Source: Parabacteroides sp. PFB2-10 (GTDB lineage Bacteria; Bacteroidota; Bacteroidia; Bacteroidales; Tannerellaceae). Taken from it: a stretch of DNA of 64,000 bases. The DNA is taken from NCBI RefSeq assembly GCF_029893085.1, contig NZ_JARXWI010000004.1, positions 1-64,000 on the forward strand, in the 5' to 3' direction. The translations under genes were made by a program, and so were the position numbers. A model generated the notes under the pieces. It saw only the letters and a program-made list of their open reading frames with translations. It had not been told where the DNA came from and ran no database searches. Shown in pieces: positions 54,181 through 62,962 of the stretch; within the stretch, counting starts at the first letter, position 1; each line of letters opens with the position of its first letter.

Positions 54181-55458
54181 TTATTGTAGCGCCTGCTCAA
54201 CATCCGCAATAATATCCTCTGCACACTCGATGCCGGTGGAGAACCGGATCAGGTCGGGAGCGATGCCCGCCTCTTTCAGTTGTTCATCGCTCAACTGACG
54301 ATGCGTATGGCTGGCAGGATGAAGCACACAGGTACGCGAATCGGCCACATGGGTCACGATCGACACCAGTTTCAGGCTGTCCATAAACCGGATCGATTCC
54401 TCGCGTCCGCCTTTGAGACCGAAGCAAAGCACGCCACAGGTGCCGTCGGGCATATACTTTTGCGCCAGGTCATAGTATTTATCGCTTTTCAGTCCCGGAT
54501 AGTTCACCCAGGCCACCTTCTCGTTCTTCTCCAGCCACTCGGCGACCGCCAGGGCATTCTGGCAATGTTGCGGCATGCGCAGATGAAGCGTTTCCAGTCC
54601 GAGGTTCAACAGAAAAGCATTCTCCGGCGCCTGAATAGATCCCAGGTCGCGCATCAGTTGTGCCGTCGCCTTGGTAATATAAGCGCCTTTACCAAATGCT
54701 TTGGTATAGGTCAGTCCGTGATACGAGTCATCGGGCGTACACAGCCCCGGAAACTTATCCGCATAGGCATCCCAGTCGAAATTGCCGCTGTCGACAATAG
54801 CGCCGCCCACCGCCGCCGCGTGTCCGTCCATGTATTTTGTCGTCGAATGGGTCACGATATCCGCTCCCCACTCAAACGGGCGGCAGTTGATAGGCGTAGG
54901 AAACGTATTATCGACAATCAGAGGAACACCCTGTTTGTGTGCGATGCGGGCAAACTTTTCGATATCCAAGACCATCACGCCCGGGTTCGACAGCGTCTCG
55001 CCGAACAACGCTTTGGTGTTCGGTCGGAAGGCCCGCATGATCTCTTCCTCCGAAGCATCCTGATCAACGAATGTACATTCGATGCCCAGTTTCTTCATCG
55101 TTACCGCAAAGAGATTGTAGGTTCCTCCGTATATGCTGGTTTGTGCCACAAAATGGTCGCCCGATTCGCAAATATTGAACAAAGCATAAAAATTGGCTGC
55201 CTGTCCCGACGATGTCAACATACCGGCCACCCCTCCTTCCAAGGCCGTGATCTTGGCCGCCACCGCATCGTTGGTCGGATTTTGCAGACGGGTATAGAAA
55301 TAACCGCTCTCCTCCAGGTCAAACAAACGCGCCATCTGCTCACTGGTGTCATATTTGAATGTCGTACTCTGATAAATAGGAAGCTGGCGCGGTTCGCCCT
55401 TTTTAGGTTGCCATCCGGCCTGCACACACAACGTGCCCGGTTTTAATTTGTTAGCCAT
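54181..55458 (-). CDS. metY: O-acetylhomoserine sulfhydrylase / aminocarboxypropyltransferase
   Basis: The 425-residue PLP enzyme makes homocysteine from O-acetylhomoserine and sulfide. The start GTLCVQAGWQPKKGEPRQLP, the SSGQAANFYALFN loop and Lys208 in STTKYMDGHAA (Schiff base) are family marks. Length is normal for MetY and longer than MetB. No SAM riboswitch is seen in the short leader. A related gamma-elimination activity cannot be excluded. Confidence 0.93.
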   Translation of the reverse strand: MANKLKPGTLCVQAGWQPKKGEPRQLPIYQSTTFKYDTSEQMARLFDLEESGYFYTRLQNPTNDAVAAKITALEGGVAGMLTSSGQAANFYALFNICESGDHFVAQTSIYGGTYNLFAVTMKKLGIECTFVDQDASEEEIMRAFRPNTKALFGETLSNPGVMVLDIEKFARIAHKQGVPLIVDNTFPTPINCRPFEWGADIVTHSTTKYMDGHAAAVGGAIVDSGNFDWDAYADKFPGLCTPDDSYHGLTYTKAFGKGAYITKATAQLMRDLGSIQAPENAFLLNLGLETLHLRMPQHCQNALAVAEWLEKNEKVAWVNYPGLKSDKYYDLAQKYMPDGTCGVLCFGLKGGREESIRFMDSLKLVSIVTHVADSRTCVLHPASHTHRQLSDEQLKEAGIAPDLIRFSTGIECAEDIIADVEQALQ

Positions 55459-55503
55459 TGTTTTAAATCAATTAATTAGAATTATACACATCAACGTAGG
55501 GTG

Positions 55504-55512
55504 GCAAAGGTA
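55504..55512 (-). promoter_or_regulatory. Candidate -7 box of metY
   Basis: TACCTTTGC on the minus strand is a full match to the consensus, 45 bases before the start at 55458. Confidence 0.5.
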
Positions 55513-55622
55513 GTGAAAATAAGTTAAGTGTTAAATACAGATTATTACTAAAACGTCCTCCCCACCTTTCCCTATTTTCCGACTTGAAGATTTTTCAATT
55601 TGCATTCCCTTCTTCGGAGAAG

Positions 55623-55779
55623 GCAAAATGACAAAATGATATTTCGGCAGGAGAATTTTTGCAAAAACCCGGGACTTTGGAGACAAACTCCCGGGAGAAA
55701 CACTTTTTAACAGTACGGATAGTAAGCAAAAGGGTCGAGTTTTAGTTAAAATTGGCCTCTCTTGCTTACACTTCGATTT
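55623..55779 (-). repeat. Module C intergenic repeat, copy 5 (long-hairpin subtype), inverted
   Basis: On the minus strand this is nearly the same as copy 4 from the CGAAGTGTAAGC edge through the core (55711-55683). Only the distal tail differs: the GACAAAATGATATTT of copy 4 appears here in the opposite orientation. It lies in the divergent space between metY and frr; the rest of 55513-55948 holds only the frr promoter. Confidence 0.85.
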
Positions 55780-55884
55780 TTCATTTTCGCCCTATATTTC
55801 CACATTCTATAAAAAATGCAAAGCCTATATACGTCTGCCCTGAAAGGATGCCCGATGTGAATTTGTTTAGTTGAAAATCTTTAC

Positions 55885-55893
55885 TACTTTTGT
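55885..55893 (+). promoter_or_regulatory. Promoter of frr
   Basis: TACTTTTGT matches the -7 consensus and TTTG (55862-55865) lies 19 bases upstream, the expected -33 spacing. Confidence 0.65.
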
Positions 55894-55948
55894 TTATCAA
55901 AAAACGGAACGATAACGAAACGGAAAAAACATATAAACAGGTAATCTT

Positions 55949-56509
55949 ATGGTAGATATTAAGCAGTATGTAAAAGGAGCTGAAGAAAAAATGCAATCAG
56001 CTATCGAATATCTGGACGAACAGCTATCGCATATCCGCGCTGGCAAAGCCAATCCGAAGATTCTGGACGGCGTACGTGTGCCTTACTATGGGGGACTGGT
56101 GCCATTGAGCAATGTCTCTTCTATCAATACGCCCGATGCCAAGACCATCATTATCACTCCCTGGGAGAAGCCGATGATCAAAGAGATCGAAAGGGCGATC
56201 CTGAATTCGGATGTAGGTATTACGCCCGAAAACAACGGGGAGATCATCCGCCTGGGTATTCCTCCTCTGACGGAAGAGCGTCGTCGCCAACTGGCTAAGC
56301 AATCGAAGCAGGAGGCTGAAAACGCGAAGATCAGCATCCGCAACGCCCGTCGTGACGCAATCGACCTGCTCAAGAAAAGTGTGAAAGACGGTGTGCCCGA
56401 AGATGTAGAAAAAGATGCCGAAGCAGAAGTACAAAAGATCCATGATAAGTTTATCAAGAAAACGGATGAATTGTATGCTGCGAAGGAAAAAGAAATCATG
56501 ACGGTTTAA
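55949..56509 (+). CDS. frr: Ribosome recycling factor
   Basis: The 186-residue two-domain protein releases ribosomes after termination, together with EF-G. The signature [20 protein letters not shown], the [18 protein letters not shown] stretch and the C-terminal helical hairpin are all present. Length is normal. The stop codon lies inside a perfect palindrome (56505-56530). Confidence 0.96.
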   Translation: MVDIKQYVKGAEEKMQSAIEYLDEQLSHIRAGKANPKILDGVRVPYYGGLVPLSNVSSINTPDAKTIIITPWEKPMIKEIERAILNSDVGITPENNGEIIRLGIPPLTEERRRQLAKQSKQEAENAKISIRNARRDAIDLLKKSVKDGVPEDVEKDAEAEVQKIHDKFIKKTDELYAAKEKEIMTV

Positions 56510-56530
56510 TTCTGCCCAGGCAGAATTAAA
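56505..56530. terminator. Perfect palindrome overlapping the frr stop
   Basis: TTTAATTCTGCC pairs with GGCAGAATTAAA across a two-base centre (12-bp arms). It could end transcription or form a cruciform; there is no following T-run. Confidence 0.5.
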
Positions 56531-56531
56531 C

Positions 56532-56586
56532 AATTATGAATTATGAATTATGAATGGGGCTCGCTCATAATTCATAATTCATAATT
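56532..56586. repeat. A/T-rich long hairpin of ATTATGA repeats, second copy
   Basis: A perfect 21-bp stem (56532-56552 with 56566-56586) of AATTATG repeats surrounds a 13-base loop containing GGGGCTCG. It has the same repeat type as 54107-54179 and lies between frr and rsgA. Confidence 0.85.
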
Positions 56587-56607
56587 CTTTAATTTTCAAT
56601 TAAAGAA
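56585..56607 (+). promoter_or_regulatory. Hairpin masking the rsgA start region
   Basis: TTCTTTAATT (56585-56594) pairs perfectly with AATTAAAGAA (56598-56607) around a three-base loop. The second arm ends on the A of the rsgA ATG, so the whole ribosome-binding region would be paired in the mRNA. Confidence 0.55.
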
Positions 56608-57539
56608 TGCGCGGCTTAGTCATCAAAAACACCGGTAGCTGGTACACCGTACGGACGGAGGACGGACGGGATATCGAATGCAAGATCAAAGGAAATTTCC
56701 GTCTGAAAGAGATACGGAGCACCAATCCTGTGTCGGTCGGCGACTGGGTGCATATCGACATCAACAACGAAGGCATGGGTATGATCCGGGAGATTGAAGA
56801 CCGGAAGAACTATATCGTGCGCCGCGCTTCCAACCTCTCGAAACAATCACATATTATCGGGGCAAACCTCGATCAGGCGATGCTGATCGCAACCGTGAAC
56901 TTTCCCATCACCACGACCATATTTATGGATCGCTTTCTTGCTACGGCCGAGGCCTATCAGGTGCCTGTGCGCATCGTATTTAATAAGATCGACCGTTACC
57001 GGGGAGAAGACCAGGCACGGCTGGAGGAATTGATCGCACTCTATGAATCGATCGGCTACCCCTGCTACCGCCTCTGTGCCAAAACCGGGGAGGGCTTCGA
57101 AGCCATCCAGGAACAACTGAAAGGGCGGGTGAGCCTGCTTTCCGGCCATTCGGGCGTAGGGAAATCCACGATTATCAACAAACTGGTGCCCGGAGTGGAT
57201 TTGCGCACCAGCGATATCTCGGAATACCACAATAAAGGAATGCATACCACGACCTTCTCTGAAATGATCAGCCTGCCCGAAGGGGGATACCTGATCGACA
57301 CCCCGGGTATCAAAGGGTTCGGTACGTTCGATATGGAAGATGCCGAGATATCCCATTATTTCCGGGAGATATTCCGGGAATCGACCCATTGCCGCTTCAA
57401 CAACTGCACCCACCGCCACGAACCGGGCTGTGCCGTATTAGACGCGATCCGCGAAGAACGCATCAACGAGTCGCGCTATAAAAGCTACCTGAGCATCCTT
57501 TCCGACCGGGATGAGGGCAAATACCGGGAAGAATATTAG
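56607..57539 (+). CDS. rsgA: Small ribosomal subunit biogenesis GTPase RsgA
   Basis: The 310-residue circularly permuted GTPase checks late 30S assembly. An N-terminal OB fold (about 1-70) is followed by the GTPase domain with motifs in the permuted order FNKIDRY, then [14 protein letters not shown], then [11 protein letters not shown]-terminal zinc domain contains [16 protein letters not shown]. Its start codon abuts a 10-bp hairpin. It follows frr, another ribosome factor, though two hairpins separate them. Confidence 0.95.
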   Translation: MRGLVIKNTGSWYTVRTEDGRDIECKIKGNFRLKEIRSTNPVSVGDWVHIDINNEGMGMIREIEDRKNYIVRRASNLSKQSHIIGANLDQAMLIATVNFPITTTIFMDRFLATAEAYQVPVRIVFNKIDRYRGEDQARLEELIALYESIGYPCYRLCAKTGEGFEAIQEQLKGRVSLLSGHSGVGKSTIINKLVPGVDLRTSDISEYHNKGMHTTTFSEMISLPEGGYLIDTPGIKGFGTFDMEDAEISHYFREIFRESTHCRFNNCTHRHEPGCAVLDAIREERINESRYKSYLSILSDRDEGKYREEY

Positions 57540-57560
57540 TATCGACTCCCAAATTCGGCT

Positions 57561-57569
57561 TACCTTTGT
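57561..57569 (+). promoter_or_regulatory. Candidate -7 box of the SNF2 gene
   Basis: TACCTTTGT matches TAnnTTTG, 30 bases before the ATG at 57600. Confidence 0.5.
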
Positions 57570-57599
57570 AGGTTTCAATATGTCCGAAGGCAACGATTG

Positions 57600-60506
57600 A
57601 TGAATAACGACGAACTTATCTTGGTTTTATATGCGCACCGCTATTTCGGATGGAAATACGCGGTTTTTTCGGCTGAAAAGACGGAAAGTGGTAGCATGCG
57701 CATACTGGGTAGTCCCGATCCGGCGCAGGAAGAGAAGCGGGGACGCTCCCCCGAATGGCTCGAACTGATCCGGCGGGTAAACGAAGGCAGCGACCAGCAC
57801 CTGATGAAACTCTATTCGCGCAAGAAGTCAATCACCGAATTCTACAAAGAGGTGACCGAAGAAACACTCGAACGTTATATCTATCCCCGGATCGAACAAA
57901 TCAACCAGAAGGTGACCCAACTGGCTATACGAACCGGAATCCGTGCTTTTCTGCGGACGGATCTCTCGAACAATACCCTGTTTGTGCAAAACGAAATAGA
58001 GGTTTTGCCGGAAAAGACCACCTGCCTCTTCCATTTTGTGAAAGACGAACAGGAGGGATTGCGCTATTTCATTTCGCTTACCAACCGGGAAAAAGAGATC
58101 AATCTGAAGGGAAAACGGGCGGTGGTGTTATGCAACAAACCCTCGGTCGTATTGCTTGACAAAGAGATCCACACCATTGAGACGATCGACTCCAAGAAGC
58201 TCGAGCCATTCCTGACCAAAGATTATATCAGCGTGCCAGCGGCCTCCGAGAAGATGTATATACGCAACTTCGTGACCAAGGCTTTGTTGGAATACGATGT
58301 GCATATCGAAGGCATACCCGTTGCTGCGATTCGTCCTACGCGCCAGGCGAAACTGACGCTCGAGAAGGATCTGAATCAGGATGATGTGTTATTGCTTTCT
58401 TTCCTCTATCAGGGCAACCGCACCTTCTTTCGGGAAGACAAAACCCGGAAGGTGGTCGAACTAAAGGAGGAGAAGGGAGAGGTGGCTATCGAATGGTATA
58501 TGCGCGACATAAAGTGGGAGGAGGAACTGGTTGGCATTCTATTGCGGGAAGGGCTGCAAAAAGAAGGAGTCAACCACTATGTGGCTCCGCCAAAAGAGGA
58601 TCCCTACCGCCTGATCGAATGGCTTTACCAGAAGAAAGAGATACTGCAATACGACTTCGAACTGGAACAGACCGGCGAACAGGTTTATTACATCGGACCG
58701 ATCCGGAAAGAGTCTGATCTGGACGAGAAGATCGACTGGTTTGAAGTCAACATCACGGTGGTGGCAGGCGCATTCCGCATTCCGTTCAGCCGTTTCCGCA
58801 AGCATATTCTCGAAGGGAGGAAAGAGTTTCTGTTGCCCGACAAGACGATCCTATTATTGCCCGACGAATGGTTTGTGAAATACACGGAACTGTTCCGCTA
58901 TGGCAGGGAGAAAAACGACCGCCTGCAACTGAAAAAGATACATATAGGCGTCATGGCCTCCGCGCTTATGGAGGAGATCCCAGCCGATAAGCAGGAGCGG
59001 CTTCGCAAGCTCTTAGAGGTGCCGGTGCAACATCCTTCGCTGCCTTCCCAGTTGAAAGCGGAATTGCGGCCTTACCAGAAAGAGGGTTTCTATTGGTTGT
59101 CGCACCTCTATAATCATCACTTCGGGGGATGTCTGGCCGACGATATGGGGTTGGGTAAGACCTTGCAAATGATCACCCTGTTGCAATCGGTCTATGCCGA
59201 GGCAGACCGGAAGAGTGCCGCACCGGCAACAGGGCAGCTCTCCTTGTTCGATCCCTTCCGCTCTGCCTTGCCTGCCAGCCTGGTGGTAGCGCCTACCTCG
59301 CTGTTGCATAACTGGAAAAACGAACTGAAGCGCTTCGCACCCGAACTGCGGGTCTTTGTCTATGCCGGAACAAACCGGATGCGTTCCCACTCGGTCCGGG
59401 AGGTATTCGACCGGTTCGAGGTGGTGATCACCTCCTATGGTACGATGCGCAACGATATAGAATACATGGCTGCCTATCCGTTTCAGATGATTATACTCGA
59501 TGAAAGCCAGTATATTAAGAATCCCTCTTCGGTTTCCTACAAGGCGGCCAAACAATTGCAGTCGGATCACCGCTTTGTATTGACCGGTACGCCGATCGAA
59601 AATTCCTTAGAAGATCTGTGGGCACAATTCCATTTCATCAACGAAGGACTACTGGGCAATTTCTCTTTTTTCAAGAAAGAGTATATCCAGAAGATCGGGA
59701 AAGAGAAACAGGAGGAGAGGGAAAAGCAATTGCGCCGGTTGATCTCACCGTTTATGCTGCGCCGCACGAAGGAAGAGGTAACGCCCGAACTGCCTCCATT
59801 GCTGCAGGAGGTGGTCTATTGCGACATGACGGAGGCGCAGGAGGAGGCCTATCTGGCCGAAAAGAACCGGATTCGCAACACCCTGTTGAAAGCAAAAGAG
59901 CATCCCGATCAGCGAAACAACACCTTTATTGCCTTAGAAGGATTGAACAGACTACGCCAACTGGCCAACCATCCGCAGATGATCGATCCCGGTTATAAAG
60001 AGGATTCCGGCAAGTTCGAGCAGATCATTCTCTTCTTCGAAAACCTGAAAGCACGCGGGCATAAGGTATTGGTCTTCTCGTCGTATGTGAAACACCTGAA
60101 TCTGCTGGCGGAAAAGTTCGACCGGGAGAGGTGGAAGTATGCCATGTTGACCGGAGAGACCACCAAGCGGGAGGAGGAGATCGAACGATTCAGTAAACGC
60201 GACGACGTGCATTGCTTCTTTATCTCCCTGAAAGCGGGAGCAACCGGCCTGAATCTGACGGCGGCCGACTATGTGTTTATCATCGATCCCTGGTGGAACC
60301 CCGCGGCGGAGATGCAGGCGTTGAGCCGGGCACACCGTATCGGGCAGGAGAAACCGGTCATTGCCTTCCGGTTTATCTCCTCCAATACCGTAGAAGAAAA
60401 AATCATACACCTACAGGAAACCAAAACAGCACTATTCGAAACCTTTGTACAAAACAACAATCCGCTTTCCATGCTTAATTGGAACGAGATCGAGGAGTTG
60501 TTTTAG
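57600..60506 (+). CDS. SNF2-family ATPase/helicase-like protein
   Basis: The 968-residue protein has an N-terminal half with no clear motif (about 1-470) and a complete SNF2 motor (about 480-968). The motor contains ADDMGLGKTLQMITLLQ (Walker A), VVAPTSLLHNWKNELKRF, ILDESQYIKN, LTGTPIENSLEDLWAQFHF, and motif V-VI GATGLNLTAADYVFI and ALSRAHRIGQEKPV. The family translocates on double-stranded DNA and can displace RNA polymerase, as RapA does. ATG at 57600 is used. It is monocistronic by spacing, with palindromes after its stop. Confidence 0.9.
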   Translation: MNNDELILVLYAHRYFGWKYAVFSAEKTESGSMRILGSPDPAQEEKRGRSPEWLELIRRVNEGSDQHLMKLYSRKKSITEFYKEVTEETLERYIYPRIEQINQKVTQLAIRTGIRAFLRTDLSNNTLFVQNEIEVLPEKTTCLFHFVKDEQEGLRYFISLTNREKEINLKGKRAVVLCNKPSVVLLDKEIHTIETIDSKKLEPFLTKDYISVPAASEKMYIRNFVTKALLEYDVHIEGIPVAAIRPTRQAKLTLEKDLNQDDVLLLSFLYQGNRTFFREDKTRKVVELKEEKGEVAIEWYMRDIKWEEELVGILLREGLQKEGVNHYVAPPKEDPYRLIEWLYQKKEILQYDFELEQTGEQVYYIGPIRKESDLDEKIDWFEVNITVVAGAFRIPFSRFRKHILEGRKEFLLPDKTILLLPDEWFVKYTELFRYGREKNDRLQLKKIHIGVMASALMEEIPADKQERLRKLLEVPVQHPSLPSQLKAELRPYQKEGFYWLSHLYNHHFGGCLADDMGLGKTLQMITLLQSVYAEADRKSAAPATGQLSLFDPFRSALPASLVVAPTSLLHNWKNELKRFAPELRVFVYAGTNRMRSHSVREVFDRFEVVITSYGTMRNDIEYMAAYPFQMIILDESQYIKNPSSVSYKAAKQLQSDHRFVLTGTPIENSLEDLWAQFHFINEGLLGNFSFFKKEYIQKIGKEKQEEREKQLRRLISPFMLRRTKEEVTPELPPLLQEVVYCDMTEAQEEAYLAEKNRIRNTLLKAKEHPDQRNNTFIALEGLNRLRQLANHPQMIDPGYKEDSGKFEQIILFFENLKARGHKVLVFSSYVKHLNLLAEKFDRERWKYAMLTGETTKREEEIERFSKRDDVHCFFISLKAGATGLNLTAADYVFIIDPWWNPAAEMQALSRAHRIGQEKPVIAFRFISSNTVEEKIIHLQETKTALFETFVQNNNPLSMLNWNEIEELF

Positions 60507-60517
60507 TGTGCGAATCA

Positions 60518-60543
60518 GCACGAAATTCGTGCGCTTACGCACG
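60518..60543. promoter_or_regulatory. Overlapping dyads upstream of the sigma-54 regulator operon
   Basis: GCACGAA-A-TTCGTGC (60518-60532) and CGTGCG-CTTA-CGCACG (60528-60543) share their middle arm, so only one can form at a time. They lie between the SNF2 stop and the next promoter box (60566). They could be an operator for the downstream regulator or a terminator. Confidence 0.45.
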
Positions 60544-60565
60544 TACATCCTATACTCTTTATCCC

Positions 60566-60574
60566 TATATTTGC
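60566..60574 (+). promoter_or_regulatory. Candidate -7 box of the response regulator/kinase operon
   Basis: TATATTTGC is a full match to the consensus, 19 bases before the ATG at 60594. Confidence 0.55.
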
Positions 60575-60593
60575 CTAACTTAAAGAGGAATGT

Positions 60594-61961
60594 ATGAAAG
60601 AAGGCAAAATACTGATCGTTGATGACAACGAAGATGTTCTCTTTGCGCTCCACCTGTTGTTGGAAGCTTATGTGGGACAGATACGTGTGACCACGCATCC
60701 GGAAAAGATCGAGCAGTTTATGGAAGCCTATCATCCGGATGTGATTATCCTGGATATGAATTTCAAACGGGATGCCATCAGTGGGCAGGAAGGCTTTCAA
60801 TGGTTGGAAAAGATCAAAACGGTCGATCCCCAGGTCGTAGTTCTTTTCATGACAGCCTATGCCGATACCGATAAAGCCGTTCGTGCCATCAAAGCCGGTG
60901 CCACCGACTTCATTCCCAAGCCCTGGGAGAAGGAGAAACTATTGGCCACCCTTTCGGCAGCGATGGAATTGCGCAAAAGCCGGACGGAGGTGCAGCAGTT
61001 AAAAGAGCAGGTCGCGGCATTGGGCGAGACGGCGCACGACAGTCAATATGAGATCATTGGCGAGAGCCAGGCGATGCAAGAGGTGTACTCGACCATTGAA
61101 AAGCTACGCGATACCGATGCCAACATATTGATACTGGGCGAGAACGGCACAGGCAAAGACCTCGTTGCACGCGCCCTATACCATCAGTCGCCAAGGGCTG
61201 AACGCATCTTCGTGGGTATCGACCTGGGCAGCATTCCCGAGCAGCTCTTCGAAAGCGAATTGTTTGGTTATGAGAAAGGTGCCTTTACCGATGCCCGGAA
61301 AGACAAATCGGGACGCTTGGAGGTCGCTTCGGGGGGAACACTTTTCTTAGACGAGATCGGCAACCTGAGCCTGCCGATGCAGGCGAAGCTCCTGACTGCC
61401 ATTGAGAAGAGGGAGATTGTGCGATTGGGTGCCACCCGGACGATACCGATCGATGTACGATTGATATGCGCTACCAATATAGATATCCACGGCATGGTGG
61501 CCGAAGGGCGCTTCCGCCAGGACCTGCTTTACCGCATTAATACCATCGAATTGCATATACCGCCTCTGCGTGAGCGGGGATCGGATATTCAATTATTGGC
61601 CGATTACTTCCTGGCTCGCTATGCGCATAAATACAAAAAAGAGATAAAAGGCATTACGCGCGATGGGCGCAATAAGATACAGCAATACGGCTGGCCCGGC
61701 AATGTGCGCGAACTGCAACATGCTATCGAGCGTGCCGTCATACTATCCAACGGATCCATGTTGAGGCAGGAAGACTTTATGTTGCGCCCCGCCCCGCAGA
61801 CAAGTAAGAACACCTCTGAGGAACTCAACCTCTCCCTTCTTGAAAAAGAGGCCATCGAACGGGCGCTCCGCCGGGCTGACGGCAATGTGACACGGGCGGC
61901 CGAACTGCTGGGCATCACACGCTTTGCCCTATATCGCAAACTGGAAAAATTAGGATTATGA
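60594..61961 (+). CDS. Sigma-54-dependent response regulator (NtrC type)
   Basis: The 455-residue protein has a receiver domain (about 1-125, phospho-acceptor Asp54 in IILDMNF), an AAA+ domain (about 150-385, with LGENGTGKDLVARAL and GGTLFLDEIGNLSL) and a C-terminal Fis-like helix-turn-helix (AAELLGITRFALYRKL). The loop that contacts sigma-54, usually GAFTGA, reads GAFTDA. It activates sigma-54 promoters when phosphorylated. The stop overlaps the start of its kinase by four bases (ATGA). Confidence 0.93.
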   Translation: MKEGKILIVDDNEDVLFALHLLLEAYVGQIRVTTHPEKIEQFMEAYHPDVIILDMNFKRDAISGQEGFQWLEKIKTVDPQVVVLFMTAYADTDKAVRAIKAGATDFIPKPWEKEKLLATLSAAMELRKSRTEVQQLKEQVAALGETAHDSQYEIIGESQAMQEVYSTIEKLRDTDANILILGENGTGKDLVARALYHQSPRAERIFVGIDLGSIPEQLFESELFGYEKGAFTDARKDKSGRLEVASGGTLFLDEIGNLSLPMQAKLLTAIEKREIVRLGATRTIPIDVRLICATNIDIHGMVAEGRFRQDLLYRINTIELHIPPLRERGSDIQLLADYFLARYAHKYKKEIKGITRDGRNKIQQYGWPGNVRELQHAIERAVILSNGSMLRQEDFMLRPAPQTSKNTSEELNLSLLEKEAIERALRRADGNVTRAAELLGITRFALYRKLEKLGL

Positions 61962-62962
61962 GACATTCCATGGTCATCCTAAAGATAGCCGGGATCATAC
62001 TATTATCGCTGGCCGCCGCTTACTTAGTTGTGAAGGGACTCTATTTCACGGCGATCATGGTCGGATTCGGCATCATGGCCTTGGGCATATCGCTCTACCG
62101 TGAGCAACAAAAGAGCCTGCGCCGCATGAAACAACTGATATCCAATATTCATTACGGTGACTTAAATGTTTCCTTCCCTATTCAGCCGGGGAAAGAATAC
62201 GAAAAACAACTGATCGAGGCTATGAACGAAGCCCTGTCGGCCTTTCGCGACCGGCTCTATCAATCGGTCGTTTCGGAAGCGGAAACGGAAGCCTGGCAAA
62301 AATTGATTCGTGTATTGACGCACGAGATCATGAACTCTATCGCTCCCATCATCTCCCTCTCGGAAACCGTGACGGAGCGAGCAGAGCAGAATGGCATGAA
62401 CGAAAAGGATTACGAGATCATGCTGCAGGCCATCCGCACGATCCATCGCCGAAGCAAAGGTTTGTTGGACTTTGTGGAGAACTATCGCAAGCTCACCCGG
62501 ATACCGGTTCCCGTGTTGCAGCCATTCAGCGTAAAGCCGTTGTTTCAAGATATACAGGAACTATTGTATGCCGAGCAGATCACTTTTACCTATAATGTAA
62601 AACCCGACACCTTGCGCATGAATGCCGACCGTTCCCTGATAGAACAGGTATTACTCAATCTGATTAAAAATGCGGCGGAAGCCTGTAAAGAGGTAGAAAA
62701 CCCGACAATCGAACTCGAGGCTTACCAGCGGGAAGGAAAAACCGTGCTTACGGTTTTCGACAATGGGGAAGGCATTGTTGCTGAAGCACTCGACAAGGTA
62801 TTTGTGCCTTTCTTCACAACAAAAACAGGAGGATCCGGCATCGGATTAAGCATTTGCCGGCAGATCATCAACCGACACGGAGGCACCATTGCTGTGGACT
62901 CCATGCAGGGAAAAGGAACTTTGTTTACGTTGAAAATACCCAATCAACCCTCGTTGTCGTGA
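61958..62962 (+). CDS. Sensor histidine kinase partner of the sigma-54 regulator
   Basis: The 334-residue protein has two N-terminal membrane helices (about 5-45), a short HAMP-like linker, a HisKA domain with the phospho-acceptor in [15 protein letters not shown], and an HATPase domain with [20 protein letters not shown]. There is essentially no periplasmic domain, so the signal is probably sensed in the membrane or cytoplasm, as for NtrY-like kinases. It is coupled to the regulator gene by a four-base overlap. Its 3' end overlaps the convergent hybrid kinase gene by 19 bases. Confidence 0.92.
   Translation: MRHSMVILKIAGIILLSLAAAYLVVKGLYFTAIMVGFGIMALGISLYREQQKSLRRMKQLISNIHYGDLNVSFPIQPGKEYEKQLIEAMNEALSAFRDRLYQSVVSEAETEAWQKLIRVLTHEIMNSIAPIISLSETVTERAEQNGMNEKDYEIMLQAIRTIHRRSKGLLDFVENYRKLTRIPVPVLQPFSVKPLFQDIQELLYAEQITFTYNVKPDTLRMNADRSLIEQVLLNLIKNAAEACKEVENPTIELEAYQREGKTVLTVFDNGEGIVAEALDKVFVPFFTTKTGGSGIGLSICRQIINRHGGTIAVDSMQGKGTLFTLKIPNQPSLS

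Noticed and set aside
54280-55446. 388-codon open frame antisense to metY
   Set aside because: It mirrors the metY frame, has no recognisable domain and no promoter or start signal.
55459-55503. SAM riboswitch before metY
   Set aside because: Only 45 bases separate the promoter box from the start, too short for a SAM riboswitch, and no matching stems are visible.
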